From Saprospiraceae bacterium (GTDB taxonomy: Bacteria; Bacteroidota; Bacteroidia; Chitinophagales; Saprospiraceae), in assembly GCA_021604865.1 (NCBI GenBank), contig BQJU01000057.1:1-45673 (forward strand): a stretch of DNA of 45,673 bases. The letters run 5' to 3'. Shown in pieces: positions 32,277 through 41,315 of this stretch (position 1 is the stretch's first letter; the number at the start of each line of letters is the position of its first letter). The translations under genes were made by a program, and so were the position numbers. The notes under the pieces were generated by a model. It ran no database searches and was not told the DNA's origin. It worked only from the letters and a program-made list of their open reading frames with translations.

Positions 32277-34571
32277 TTAATCAAGTATTTGCAACTTAGC
32301 AAATTTAAGCATAATCCGGCGCTGTGGGTTATCTATTTTTTGAAAAAAGATGGTCGCCACCCGATTGCCTTGCCCGCCATCGATACTCAGCACTTTTCCT
32401 TCACCAAATTTGAGGTGCAGTACTTTCATGCCTGCCTGAATTTTTTCATTAGGGCTGGGTTTAAAAGTTTTCGGATCGGTCATAAAACCCGAATTGGGTC
32501 CATTAGCTGAAGTCCTTCGTTTAAAACTCCCGCTGACTTTGGCACTGGTAGCCATGTTTTCTACCCGGTCGGAGGAAGGGATGGCGTGGGTGCTTTCCAC
32601 ATGATTCATGGGTATTTCTGCCAGAAAACGGCTGGGTTCATTGTAGCGCATCTGCCCAAAGCGATAACGACTGTTGGCGTAAGATAAGGTCAGGAATTGT
32701 TCTGCCCGCGTGATGGCCACATAGAAAAGCCTGCGCTCTTCGTCAAGGCCTTCGACGGTATCCATCGACATAAAAGAAGGAAACAGTTTTTCCTCCATAC
32801 CCACCACAAAGATGGATTTGAATTCAAGCCCTTTTGCGGCATGTACCGACATTAGGGTTACGTATTCACCGTCTGCATTTTTTACATCAAAATCGGTGAG
32901 CAATGCGATATTTTGAAGATAAGTGGCTAGTGATTTATCGGGAATAGTTTCCGTATCAATGACCGTATCCTCTTCCACAAAGGCGTTGATACCGTCGAGC
33001 AGGGCATTGAAGTTTTCCAGTCGGCCCATGCCTTCAATACTCGTGTCATTTTTCAGGAAATCCGCCAGCCCCGAACGTTTGGCAATGTAGGCGGCCAGTT
33101 CAAAAGCATTTGCAGTCTCTATTTTCAGGGCTGCTCCTTTGATCATCTGAATAAAATCTGCAATTGATTTTTTGGCTCGGGCACTGGCAGGAGCCATAGG
33201 CAATGCCTCCCAAAATGAAATACCTTGGCTGGCTGCTATCTCCCCTATTTTTTCGATAGTGGTATTGCCAATACCCCTTTTAGGAAAGTTGATGACCCGT
33301 CGCAGCGCTTCTTCATCCCGTGGGTTAACCACCAGACGCAGGTAGGCAATCAGATCTTTGACCTCTTTACGCTGATAAAAGGACAGCCCTCCAAATACCT
33401 GATAATGCACATTGTAGCGCCGGAGGTATTCTTCAAAAATTCTGGATTGTGAATTAGTGCGGTAGAGGACTGCAATATCCGAATTTCTAAGGTGGTACCG
33501 GTTTTTTTGTTCCAGGACAGTATCCGCCACCCGGCGACCTTCCTCGGCATCAGTCATCGCTTTGATGATTTTTACGCGTTGTCCGTCGCCCTTGTCGGAC
33601 CATATTTTCTTCTGAATTTGTCGGCGATTATAGGTGATCACCTCATTGGCTGCCTGCACAATGTGATCTGTTGAGCGGTAATTTTGCTCCAGCTTAAAGA
33701 CCCGGATACCATGCGGCTTGAAATCCGCCTCAAAGTCCAGGATATTTTGGATAGTCGCTCCACGGAAAGCATAAATACTCTGAGCATCATCACCAACTAC
33801 ACATATATTGCGGGGACTTTGGTCGTAGTTGACCAGCTTTCGCACAATGGCGTATTGCAATTGGTTGGTGTCCTGAAACTCATCAACGAGTAAATATTTG
33901 AATTTCTTGCGGTATTTATCCAGTACACCATCCGGGTTGGATTGCAGCAGTTCGTATAACCGATACAACAGATCATCAAAATCCATCGCACCTGAACGCT
34001 TGCAACGGGCGGTATACTTGCCGTAGATAGTCGCTACATGGGGCATTTTTGCCATGCGGTCCTGGCTGCGTAATTCCTCATTATCGACATACAGCTTGGG
34101 CGTAATCAGGTTGCTTTTAGCAGAAGAAATTCGAGAGCGAACGGTATTGATGTTGTACGCATTTTTATCCAGATTCATTTCTTTTACGATGGTCCGGAGC
34201 AGGCTCTTGCTATCTTCTGTATCGTAAATGGTAAAGTTGGACGGATAGCCTATTTTTTCTGCCTCTACCCTAAGAATACGGGCAAAAGTGGAGTGAAAAG
34301 TGCCTGCCCATACCTTATTGGCCTTTGGACCTACTACTTTTTCAATCCTTTCTTTCATCTCGCGAGCAGCCTTATTGGTAAAGGTTAGCGTCAAAACATC
34401 CCAGGGAGCAGCGCCTTTTTCTAAAAGATGAGCGATACGGTATGTGAGTACCCTGGTTTTTCCGGATCCTGGGCCTGCCACCACCAATACGGGACCTTCT
34501 GTGGCTTCAACAGCTTGCCGTTGTACATCATTGAGTTCATCAAGGTAGGAAAATTTGCCCGTTGGTGTCAT
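32277..34571 (-). CDS. UvrD/PcrA-type superfamily 1 DNA helicase
   Basis: The 764-residue protein has all SF1A helicase motifs: Q-motif LNDVQRQAVEATEGP, Walker A GPGSGKT (33-39), motif Ia TLTFTNKAAREMKERI, Walker B LLVDEFQDTNQLQ, motif III VVGDDAQSIYAFRGA, motif IV LEQNYRST, motif V VTLMSVHAAKGLEFKSIFVV and motif VI RRLFYVAITRA. Length and the C-terminal Tudor-like end (VLHLKFGEGKVLSIDGGQGN) match PcrA/UvrD. It unwinds DNA 3' to 5' in repair and in clearing replication obstacles. The gene is single; a promoter candidate lies about 116 bp upstream on the minus strand. Confidence 0.95.
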   Translation of the reverse strand: MTPTGKFSYLDELNDVQRQAVEATEGPVLVVAGPGSGKTRVLTYRIAHLLEKGAAPWDVLTLTFTNKAAREMKERIEKVVGPKANKVWAGTFHSTFARILRVEAEKIGYPSNFTIYDTEDSKSLLRTIVKEMNLDKNAYNINTVRSRISSAKSNLITPKLYVDNEELRSQDRMAKMPHVATIYGKYTARCKRSGAMDFDDLLYRLYELLQSNPDGVLDKYRKKFKYLLVDEFQDTNQLQYAIVRKLVNYDQSPRNICVVGDDAQSIYAFRGATIQNILDFEADFKPHGIRVFKLEQNYRSTDHIVQAANEVITYNRRQIQKKIWSDKGDGQRVKIIKAMTDAEEGRRVADTVLEQKNRYHLRNSDIAVLYRTNSQSRIFEEYLRRYNVHYQVFGGLSFYQRKEVKDLIAYLRLVVNPRDEEALRRVINFPKRGIGNTTIEKIGEIAASQGISFWEALPMAPASARAKKSIADFIQMIKGAALKIETANAFELAAYIAKRSGLADFLKNDTSIEGMGRLENFNALLDGINAFVEEDTVIDTETIPDKSLATYLQNIALLTDFDVKNADGEYVTLMSVHAAKGLEFKSIFVVGMEEKLFPSFMSMDTVEGLDEERRLFYVAITRAEQFLTLSYANSRYRFGQMRYNEPSRFLAEIPMNHVESTHAIPSSDRVENMATSAKVSGSFKRRTSANGPNSGFMTDPKTFKPSPNEKIQAGMKVLHLKFGEGKVLSIDGGQGNRVATIFFQKIDNPQRRIMLKFAKLQILD

Positions 34572-34686
34572 GAATCTACTTTTACAAGATTGGGAAAATA
34601 GAGTGCAATTTTACGACTCTTTGCTTGGAAATCTGAATCCTCAGCCCGAAAAGTATAATTGTTCTTTGACAAATGCCGTGATAGAG

Positions 34687-34694
34687 CAAATATA
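34687..34694 (-). promoter_or_regulatory. Candidate -7 box for the UvrD-like gene
   Basis: Read on the minus strand, TATATTTG (34694-34687) matches TAnnTTTG exactly. The upstream box is not convincing (TAAA or AAAC at 19-20 bases). A start near 34680 gives a leader of about 110 nt. Confidence 0.35.
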
Positions 34695-34942
34695 TAAAAC
34701 ATGTCACTTATTTGTTTAAATAATGGTATTTTTTATCTAATTAGGTGAAACTTTTCGAATCGGAGAATGTAGCCTTAATTCTGATCGATTTTTTACATAT
34801 AATTCGATTGGATTTTTATTTAATTGATATACAGTGTGTTATGCATGTTTTGTGAAAAATATTTCCACACCTTTCCTCTTTTGGCACGCTTTGTGCAAAG
34901 GGTAAAGAGAATTTCAATAATTAACCAATAATAACTACACCT
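34695..34942. other. AT-rich divergent intergenic region
   Basis: Together with 34572-34694 this forms a 371-bp gap between the divergent helicase and DUF3179 genes. It is AT-rich and must hold both promoters. I found the minus-strand box noted separately but no convincing box pair for the plus strand; a small palindrome CTTTGTGCAAAG lies near 34889-34900. Confidence 0.5.
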
Positions 34943-35944
34943 ATGAGCACTGTAATTCGTTTTTTAGCATTAATTGGCTTGATCTTAATCGCCACCTCTT
35001 TTACAAGTACTGCACAATCTGTTAGCCAGCCATACCCCACGGGCAATGGTTTTTCACTGGATAACTTGGAATTGCCTATCAGTGAAATTTACCCTGGCGG
35101 ACCAGCCAGAAATGGCATCACCAGTCTCAATGATCCAAAATTTGAACCGGCAAGCTGTGCCGAAGATTTTGTCTCCGCCCAGGATTATGTCATTGGCATT
35201 AGCTACAATGGCGTTACCAGAGCCTATCCGGTAAAAATCATGGGTTACCACGAAGTAGTAAACGACCAGATTGGAGAAGAAAAAATTCTGGTGACCTACA
35301 GCCCACTTACAGGAAGCACCCTGGTGTTTAGCGCACCACAAGAAAATAATGTTCAGACCTTTGGCGTATCAGGTTTGGTATACAACAACAACAGCCTTCT
35401 TTATGATCAGGCGACAGAGTCTCTCTGGTCACAATTTACAGGAATGGCAATTTCTGGCTCCGAAGCGGGCCAGCGCATGAAACAAATACCAACAACGTAT
35501 ACCACCTGGGCCCAATGGAAAGAACTTCATCCGGCAACAGAGGTTTTGTCGACAGATACCGGTTTCAAGCACACTTATGATCAGTCCCCCTATTTGGCCT
35601 ATGGCAACAACAGCAAAACGATGTTTCCAGTGAGCTTTAAAAACCGGATTCTACCAACCAAATCCCAGGTAGTAGGCGTGGAAGTGAATGGGCGATTCAA
35701 AGCCTATCCCTTCGCGCTTCTACCTAATGGGAAAGATCGGGTCACAGACGACAATTTCAACGGCCAGCAAATTCGCATCGAATTCAACGCCGACACACGT
35801 ACCGCCGTTGTCACCGATGGAATCGGAAATGTATTACCTTCTGTTACGTCCTATTGGTTTGCCTGGTATGGTTTCCATCCCGAAACAGAAGTTTATGGTT
35901 TCCTCCCAGAACGCAGCCCGCTAGCGATGCTGGAAATAAGGTAA
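34943..35944 (+). CDS. DUF3179 domain secreted protein
   Basis: The 333-residue protein begins with a signal peptide (MSTVIRFLALIGLILIATSF, cleavage near TAQS). The rest matches the DUF3179 pattern: PKFEPASCAEDF, ISYNGVTRAYPVKIMGYHEV, VTYSPLTGSTLVF, LLYDQATESLWSQFTG and the closing SYWFAWYGFHPETEVYGF. The biochemical function of the family is not known. It should act in the periplasm or outside, with no type IX domain visible. It diverges from the helicase gene and is not in an operon. Confidence 0.88.
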   Translation: MSTVIRFLALIGLILIATSFTSTAQSVSQPYPTGNGFSLDNLELPISEIYPGGPARNGITSLNDPKFEPASCAEDFVSAQDYVIGISYNGVTRAYPVKIMGYHEVVNDQIGEEKILVTYSPLTGSTLVFSAPQENNVQTFGVSGLVYNNNSLLYDQATESLWSQFTGMAISGSEAGQRMKQIPTTYTTWAQWKELHPATEVLSTDTGFKHTYDQSPYLAYGNNSKTMFPVSFKNRILPTKSQVVGVEVNGRFKAYPFALLPNGKDRVTDDNFNGQQIRIEFNADTRTAVVTDGIGNVLPSVTSYWFAWYGFHPETEVYGFLPERSPLAMLEIR

Positions 35945-36053
35945 AGATTGAGTTAAGAATAATATGTTTGCATTAAGGATCCGGGTCTGCCTATTATGGC
36001 AGCTCCGGTTTTTGTTGATCCCCAATTGGAGTGAACACGACCTCATTCCATCT

Positions 36054-37793
36054 TTATTCCACCACAATTTGCTGAACCAACACTTGCAAATCACCACTAA
36101 GTTGAAAAATATACATCCCGGAATCCAAATCATTTACATTCAGACTTATTCGGTTTTGCCCCTGAGGCCATTGGCCACTCAACACCACTTGTCCCATAAT
36201 GTTTACCACTCGATACTGCTGAAACAACTGGCTTTGGCCACTATATTGAACCTCTAATACATCACTAGCTGGATTGGGAAAAAGCGTCAAGTCATGCGAA
36301 TTGGCAACCACCTCTCTAGTATCGATGATAATATCCGCACAGAAGTTATTATTGCTATGATCGCCATCAATTCGGCCATTAGGTATGCTGGTCCAGAAAC
36401 ACAATTCCGATAATTCTTGAAAAACCAACCCTTGTACTTGTAGTCCCCCCCAATTGATGGTGATACTTTCACCAGGAGCCAGATTGAGGTTGTCGTAATT
36501 TCGGGTTGCAGTAATTTTTGAGGCACAAATAAAGGAACAGGGCACAAAAGAGATATTGAGGCTCACTGTTTCCAAGATGGTACTGCCCTCATTTTTTATG
36601 GAAATATTTATGCCGTCCCAGGTAACTGTTCCGGCAGCACTTCCGCAATCGCCTATAGAATCAAGGGTAATGTTTTGATAACTAACCTCTGTTACCGCAG
36701 CATCATCCATAAGTTCGGGAGCATTGCCCGCCAAATCAGTAGTGTACAAAAAGATATTGCTGCCGCGATGCACTAAGGTGCGGTTGTAATAATTTATTTC
36801 CTGGGAACTGGTGTAAGGATCAACCAGTTCATCCCCAGTAAAAATCAAACGGTCATTGACTATTTGAAAATCATAAGGGATAAAATATTCGTCCAATATT
36901 GTAAAGGAGGTATCAATTTGTAAATCATCCGTGAGTTTGACAACTACCGGTTGGGCGTTATTGGTTTTACCCATTGCATACATCAATGCGCCCTCCACTT
37001 TAAGTTTGTCAAACTGACCTTCCCCGCTAAGCTCAATTTCATCAACAGTACTGAGTTGAGTATCGAGTTTTTGCAATTTGTTAGAGGTGAGCAACCACAA
37101 ATGATTGCTGCCGGATGCTGCCACGATTGTTTGACCTTGTGTTATTTCAAGTTCCGATACAACTTCACCTTCAAGGTTGATTTTAAATAATTTGTCTGCT
37201 GACAAAACGTAGATGTGCTGATCAGGACCATAAACCACTTCCCGGCTATGAAAGATTTGTCCGCTTTCGCGCAAATCAACTTCCCAGACCACTCCTTCTG
37301 CCGGGTCGAATCGGGATAGTTCCCCAAGCTGGGAAAGCAAGGCCAGGTTTCCATCCGGCAATAGACTGATGTGTAATAAACCCCATATTTCTTCCAGCCA
37401 AATTTTATTGCCCAGGCTATCGTATTCAGCCATAAAACCAGGGAGGCCATAATCACAGCCCGATACCACTCCAGCTATAAAAATTTGGCCATTATCATTT
37501 ATTTCCATATCCGTAATTTCACCTAATTCAGTTCCTTCAACCTCCAATATCCGGTCTTCCCATACGCCAACTCCGTTTTCATCCACCATCTTTAAGAAGG
37601 GAGCAAATACAGGGTATCCCATAAAAACGCCAACCTGGCCACCGATCAAAAATCGATTTTCGCTAACCGGCAATAGGCGGTTGGAAAAAGAATAAAAAGA
37701 GGGCTGATAAGCAATGTTGAAGTCCTGGGCAGAAATGGAAAAATACATCAGCATAAAGAGCAACGTGAGCAACTGGGTAATTTTCATGATCAT
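36054..37793 (-). CDS. Secreted protein with beta-propeller-like N-terminus and T9SS type A sorting domain
   Basis: The 579-residue protein has a signal peptide (MKITQLLTLLFMLMYFSISA). The first ~350 residues have repeated four-strand patterns (ITDMEINDNGQIFIAGVVSG, YGPDQHIYVLSADKLFKINL) that suggest a beta-propeller. Then comes a CARDB-like Ig domain (ISIKNEGSTILETVSLNISF, LNLAPGESITINWGG) and a C-terminal type IX type A domain (LTLFPNPASDVLEVQYSG, DLDSGMYIFQLSGDLQVLVQ). It should be exported across the outer membrane and possibly anchored at the surface. No enzyme motif is visible; an adhesive or structural role is a guess. Two nearby ATGs (37793, 37787) are possible starts. Confidence 0.8.
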   Translation of the reverse strand: MIMKITQLLTLLFMLMYFSISAQDFNIAYQPSFYSFSNRLLPVSENRFLIGGQVGVFMGYPVFAPFLKMVDENGVGVWEDRILEVEGTELGEITDMEINDNGQIFIAGVVSGCDYGLPGFMAEYDSLGNKIWLEEIWGLLHISLLPDGNLALLSQLGELSRFDPAEGVVWEVDLRESGQIFHSREVVYGPDQHIYVLSADKLFKINLEGEVVSELEITQGQTIVAASGSNHLWLLTSNKLQKLDTQLSTVDEIELSGEGQFDKLKVEGALMYAMGKTNNAQPVVVKLTDDLQIDTSFTILDEYFIPYDFQIVNDRLIFTGDELVDPYTSSQEINYYNRTLVHRGSNIFLYTTDLAGNAPELMDDAAVTEVSYQNITLDSIGDCGSAAGTVTWDGINISIKNEGSTILETVSLNISFVPCSFICASKITATRNYDNLNLAPGESITINWGGLQVQGLVFQELSELCFWTSIPNGRIDGDHSNNNFCADIIIDTREVVANSHDLTLFPNPASDVLEVQYSGQSQLFQQYRVVNIMGQVVLSGQWPQGQNRISLNVNDLDSGMYIFQLSGDLQVLVQQIVVE

Positions 37794-37948
37794 AGTATTT
37801 ATTGGGTCAAACGATATTTGATGACCACCATCGAAATAACGCTAATAACAATTGAGCGCCTCCTATTTGTTAAGACGTATAAAAACAGAGCAGGCGTTGG
37901 AATGTTACTGGACCAACGTCAATTCTGATAAATATCTGATTTTTTGGA

Positions 37949-38320
37949 TTAAAGATCGAGCGTAAGAAAGTGTTCTTTTAGTTCATGTTTGAATCGATCA
38001 ATCACAGCTTGTTCCTCTGGTTGAATGCCATCATCACTGGCTTTGGCAATAACATCCAATGCATCAAAAAGAATGGCATACTCCTCGGCCGGCCCGTATG
38101 TCTTGCAAGTTTCCAGGGCCCGGTCAAAGGTTTCGGCTACGCTGGTGTCTTTATTTTTCTCATAATTGAATGACCATTCGATGTCTGCTGCCCCTGGTAT
38201 GTGTGTGAGTAATGCTACTAATTTACTGGTTTCCTGGTCCTGTACAATGCCATCGGATTTTGCAACGACATAAATCATTTCGCCAATAGCACTGTACAAC
38301 TTGTCTTTTGATGGCTTCAT
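37949..38320 (-). CDS. TerB-like small protein
   Basis: The 123-residue cytoplasmic protein is helical and fits the TerB/tellurite-resistance-like domain: IGEMIYVVAKSDGIVQDQET near the start and LFDALDVIAKASDDGIQPEE near the end, two copies of the acidic helix-loop (KSDG, ASDDGI) that bind metal in TerB relatives. Many Bacteroidota have such proteins without a tellurite operon; no other ter gene is here. Function unknown. Confidence 0.75.
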   Translation of the reverse strand: MKPSKDKLYSAIGEMIYVVAKSDGIVQDQETSKLVALLTHIPGAADIEWSFNYEKNKDTSVAETFDRALETCKTYGPAEEYAILFDALDVIAKASDDGIQPEEQAVIDRFKHELKEHFLTLDL

Positions 38321-38431
38321 TGAGAATGGATTAATCGAAATGGATACTCTAATTTACTTACAATTTAATAAATTCACAATACCTTGATAAAGCAACCGTA
38401 TCAAACAAGCTCGAAAATCACCCTCTGTGAC

Positions 38432-38773
38432 TCACGAAGACTCCAGTGCTTCCCAATATTCCACAGCTCTACGGGTGTGTGGGATACAAATAGATCCACC
38501 TACCAAATTGGCAATGGCGAACAGTTCAAATATCTCGGCACGTTTAACACCCATTTCGTAGCAGGTCCCCAAATGGTAGCGAATACAATCATCACACCGC
38601 AAAACCATAGAGGCTATTAGGCCAAGTAATTCTTTGGTTTTTTTATCCAGCGCTCCATCCTGATACGCATTGGTATCCAGGTTGAAAAACCGCTTGAGTA
38701 CCTTATTGTCCTCCCCCAGAATCTTCTCGTTCATCAAACTCCGGTATTCGTTAAATTCTTTGACTACTGACAT
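38432..38773 (-). CDS. Carboxymuconolactone decarboxylase-family protein (AhpD-like)
   Basis: The 113-residue protein has the AhpD-like redox motif C60-D-D-C63-x-x-x-H67 (RCDDCIRYHLG) in the right place and the flanking helices of the CMD family. Members work as thiol-dependent peroxidase partners or as decarboxylases; the CxxC-x3-H form points to a redox role. It has no peroxiredoxin neighbour here. It is preceded by a promoter box on the minus strand at 38801-38808. Confidence 0.88.
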   Translation of the reverse strand: MSVVKEFNEYRSLMNEKILGEDNKVLKRFFNLDTNAYQDGALDKKTKELLGLIASMVLRCDDCIRYHLGTCYEMGVKRAEIFELFAIANLVGGSICIPHTRRAVEYWEALESS

Positions 38774-38800
38774 GGCTATTTATTTTGTTTGGTTCAGTGA

Positions 38801-38808
38801 CAAATATA
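38801..38808 (-). promoter_or_regulatory. Candidate -7 box for the AhpD-like gene
   Basis: On the minus strand TATATTTG (38808-38801) fits TAnnTTTG exactly, about 27 bp before the start codon. The upstream box is weak (CTTT at 18 bases). Confidence 0.4.
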
Positions 38809-39052
38809 TGGAGATTGTGATAATGGAAAGATAGAAAGTGAGAGGGCGATGAGGTGAGAAGGAGTGGGGAATGTCTAGCAAAATGTGTCCTACTCAGTAT
38901 TTTCCAACTCCCAAAAAGCGCATAGAATGCTGAATTCCAACAAATTACTCCGCGAAACCCCGCGTTCCCTGCGTCTGCGGTGAAAAAAACACACTTTCCC
39001 GTACACTCCCTGAGCACACAACTCAGCTATAGTGGCACTATCCTAACGCCCA
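38809..39052. other. Intergenic stretch, nothing clear
   Basis: This is the main part of the 358-bp gap (38774-39131) between the AhpD-like gene and the secreted protein gene. It has a block with CCGCGAAACCCCGCGTTCCC at about 38951-38970 that could be a decayed palindromic element. No gene is supported. Confidence 0.4.
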
Positions 39053-39088
39053 TAAAAAAGAGGATAAAGGCCAAATCCCCTTATCCTC
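39053..39088 (-). terminator. Intrinsic terminator of the secreted protein gene
   Basis: On the minus strand, TTATCCTC pairs as the arms GAGGATAA (39060-39067) and TTATCCTC (39081-39088), with two more G-C pairs after one mismatch, and the stem is followed by TTTTTTATG. It lies about 45 bp after the stop at 39132. Confidence 0.75.
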
Positions 39089-39131
39089 AAGTTGTATGAG
39101 AAACCCTTTACAAACTTATTACAAATGTGGT

Positions 39132-40265
39132 TCAGTCAATGGAGACGGTAGCGCCTCCAGCTGTTCCGGATAATAAGTTTTTTCTTTGATCCTTCGGAAC
39201 TAGTTCCGGATGATCGTATAATTTGATGATTTGCGTTTCTTGAACATAATTGCCGGCACAATGATCGTTGATCTTCCAATGGCGGAGCAACTCAATGCCC
39301 AGATCTGTTTTTTGAAATTCATCTTCCCAACTCATTTCCAGTTGATACATATTATTATCGAGTGGAACTTGATCTTCCTGTGTATAAGGATTTCCATCCC
39401 AATCGATAAGAGGATAACCCATTTTTTTAGGAGAGATAGGGGTTTCATCCTTTTCGTTTTTGAGGCCAGATCCATTTTGGTTAGCCGGGAAAATAATATT
39501 CGTCAATTTTGCTTTCTCCAGGGTGATGAATTGAGAAAAAACAAGGTCTGATTTTTTGGGTATTTGAATAGCCCACTTTCTAACCAGCACACCAACAGTG
39601 TTTGTTAAAAATTGAAAATTACGGATGCTGGCTGTAGCAGGTTGATAATTTTCTTCAACAAAGCGTAGGGATACTAGATCGCCTGTGCGCAACAGGGGTG
39701 AAAAGAAAGGATTGGGTCCGGCGTATTTCCGCGAACGGAGTTGGCCGTTTACCCAAACCTCCAAAAATAGATTGGAGCCCCCAACATTACCCCATTCAAA
39801 GTTGATATAGCCCTCCGCCGGAATCACAATTTGTAATTGCAATTCATTAAGAGGATCAATCTGAACAAGTGCCTTATTGGCCCCTTCAACCAATAACGCA
39901 TTGGGAGCTCCGGTGACATCTACCCCACCGTCACCATTTATCTTGTGCACCGTCCAATTGGCCGGCGCGAAATAAGCAGTCCATCCTTCTTGCTGGCAAC
40001 TTAAATTGTACAACTGGCTTTCTTGCAGCTGTAATGTGGTTGCAGCACAGGGTTTTTCAAATACAGGTACGGGGAATGTTTCTGCGCAAGAAGCATCTAC
40101 GCAAAATGTTGAGATGTGTTTGGGGTTGACCAACAACTGACAATCAGAGCTGATGTTGAAATAACTGGGAGTGCAGGGTGCACTTTGGGAAAAAGTGCCC
40201 GACAACATACTGCTCCATAAAAGGATCGTTAGTGTAGACCAATATAGTTTATTAGGCAAGATCAT
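39132..40265 (-). CDS. Secreted protein of unknown function with an adhesin-type C-terminal motif
   Basis: The 377-residue protein has a signal peptide (about residues 1-26, ending GTFSQS). The N-terminal third has six cysteines (CTPSYF, DCQLL, FCVDASC, KPC, SCQQEG), and the middle (FEWGNVGGSNLFLEVWVNGQ, LLRTGDLVSLRFVE) has a beta-sandwich look similar to segments of Bacteroidota surface proteins. Near the end HWKINDHCAGNYVQETQIIK resembles the Cys-Gly-Asn ... Gln-x-Ile unit found in SprB-type repeat adhesins, but it occurs only once and no type IX sorting domain follows. Whether the protein is a truncated adhesin or a complete small one cannot be told. A terminator follows. Confidence 0.65.
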   Translation of the reverse strand: MILPNKLYWSTLTILLWSSMLSGTFSQSAPCTPSYFNISSDCQLLVNPKHISTFCVDASCAETFPVPVFEKPCAATTLQLQESQLYNLSCQQEGWTAYFAPANWTVHKINGDGGVDVTGAPNALLVEGANKALVQIDPLNELQLQIVIPAEGYINFEWGNVGGSNLFLEVWVNGQLRSRKYAGPNPFFSPLLRTGDLVSLRFVEENYQPATASIRNFQFLTNTVGVLVRKWAIQIPKKSDLVFSQFITLEKAKLTNIIFPANQNGSGLKNEKDETPISPKKMGYPLIDWDGNPYTQEDQVPLDNNMYQLEMSWEDEFQKTDLGIELLRHWKINDHCAGNYVQETQIIKLYDHPELVPKDQRKNLLSGTAGGATVSID

Positions 40266-40688
40266 AGGGATTATAATTGATAGCTATCCACTTTTAAGAA
40301 TAACTTGCGTACTTACCAAATCGTTTTATCGTTTGTATTTATCGTAAATGGGGCAATAGAGCTTAAGTGTCAGGCATTGCTGACAGTGAAAAATATTAGC
40401 TCCGTATGGAAAAATGATGGTTGAAAGGTAAGTTGATGCGATCTAATCTTCGCCTTAGGTCAATACCGAGGTTTGTTTTTTTAATCATGGGATCGTGCGG
40501 TTTGTGGGAATTATGAATTATAACTTGCTTACAGACTAAAATATAATTTTGAAAGCTCACACCTTAGTCAGCAACAAAGATATGATCTTCTGAACTCTGT
40601 TTCATACCAAAAATAGGGTATTTTTTACATTAAAACAATTTTTAACGTGTTAATAGGCGTTTTTTCATGCTTTTGAACAAAATTCTCA
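40266..40688. other. AT-rich divergent intergenic region
   Basis: With the inverted repeat at 40689-40722 this 468-bp gap separates the secreted protein gene from the SRPBCC gene. It holds a small hairpin TGTCAG/CTGACA (40368-40373, 40380-40385) and no credible open frame. Nothing else is clear. Confidence 0.45.
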
Positions 40689-40722
40689 TTTTATGATTAA
40701 TACTATGTCATTAGTCATAAAA
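40689..40722 (+). promoter_or_regulatory. Inverted repeat, probable operator of the SRPBCC gene
   Basis: TTTTATGATTAAT (40689-40701) and ATTAGTCATAAAA (40710-40722) are 13-nt arms with one mismatch and an 8-nt spacer, ending 11 bases before the ATG at 40734. Its position suggests a repressor or activator site, or a structured leader. Confidence 0.5.
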
Positions 40723-40733
40723 ACCAGTAATTT

Positions 40734-41201
40734 ATGAATATAAAATGTAAAACTTGGAATCAGTTTATTCCCCGACCAATAGAAGAAGTCTGGGCTTTTT
40801 TTTCCAATCCTGAAAACCTGAATCGCATTACTCCAAATGACATGTCTTTTGAAATAATCTCGGAACCCAGTATCGTAAATATGTATCCGGGAATGATCAT
40901 TCAATATCGGGTGAGCCCGTTCTGGGGTTTAAAAATGAGGTGGGTAACGGAAATTACCAACGTTAAGGATCAAGCATATTTCATCGATGAACAACGTTTC
41001 GGTCCCTATGGATTTTGGCATCACCAACACCATTTTGAAGCCGTAGACGGAGGTGTCATGATGCGGGATATCCTCCATTATAAAATACCTTATAGCATCA
41101 TCGGCAGCATAGTCGATGCTTTTTTTGTAGATAAAAAAATCGAATCCATCTTTGTATATCGGGAAAAGGTTGTCAATGAAATCTTTCCAGATAAAGTATG
41201 A
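40734..41201 (+). CDS. SRPBCC-fold ligand-binding protein (START/polyketide cyclase-like)
   Basis: The 155-residue protein has the SRPBCC pattern: first strand KCKTWNQFIPRPIEEVWAFF with FFSNPENLNRITP, MYPGMIIQYRVSPFWGLKMR, FIDEQRFGPYGFWHHQHHFE and a long C-terminal helix (KKIESIFVYREKVVNEIFP). Family members bind hydrophobic ligands in a deep pocket. The GPYGFWHHQHHF segment is typical of the group often linked to cell-division inhibitor or cyclase annotations; no specific reaction can be given. It is monocistronic, with an inverted repeat just upstream and a repeat element just downstream. Cytoplasmic. Confidence 0.85.
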   Translation: MNIKCKTWNQFIPRPIEEVWAFFSNPENLNRITPNDMSFEIISEPSIVNMYPGMIIQYRVSPFWGLKMRWVTEITNVKDQAYFIDEQRFGPYGFWHHQHHFEAVDGGVMMRDILHYKIPYSIIGSIVDAFFVDKKIESIFVYREKVVNEIFPDKV

Positions 41202-41217
41202 AACATGCTCTCAGCAA

Positions 41218-41300
41218 GCAGGTTCTCCGGAGGCCGAAGCTTTTGGCGTAGGACTCAGCATAGGCGCCTGGCGGCCGATGGACGGTGCAGGGGGCTGACA
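41218..41300. repeat. GC-rich dispersed palindromic element
   Basis: A short GC-rich block between the SRPBCC gene and the convergent type IX secreted protein gene. It contains AGCTTTTGGCGTAGGACTCAG, close to AGCTTTGGCGTAGGTATGAG at about 1940-1959, so the two may belong to one family. No coding character. Confidence 0.5.
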
Positions 41301-41315
41301 GTTTCGGCCAGTTCC

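Noticed and set aside
37949-38320. Tellurite-resistance operon
   Set aside because: Only a TerB-like protein is present, with no other ter gene nearby.
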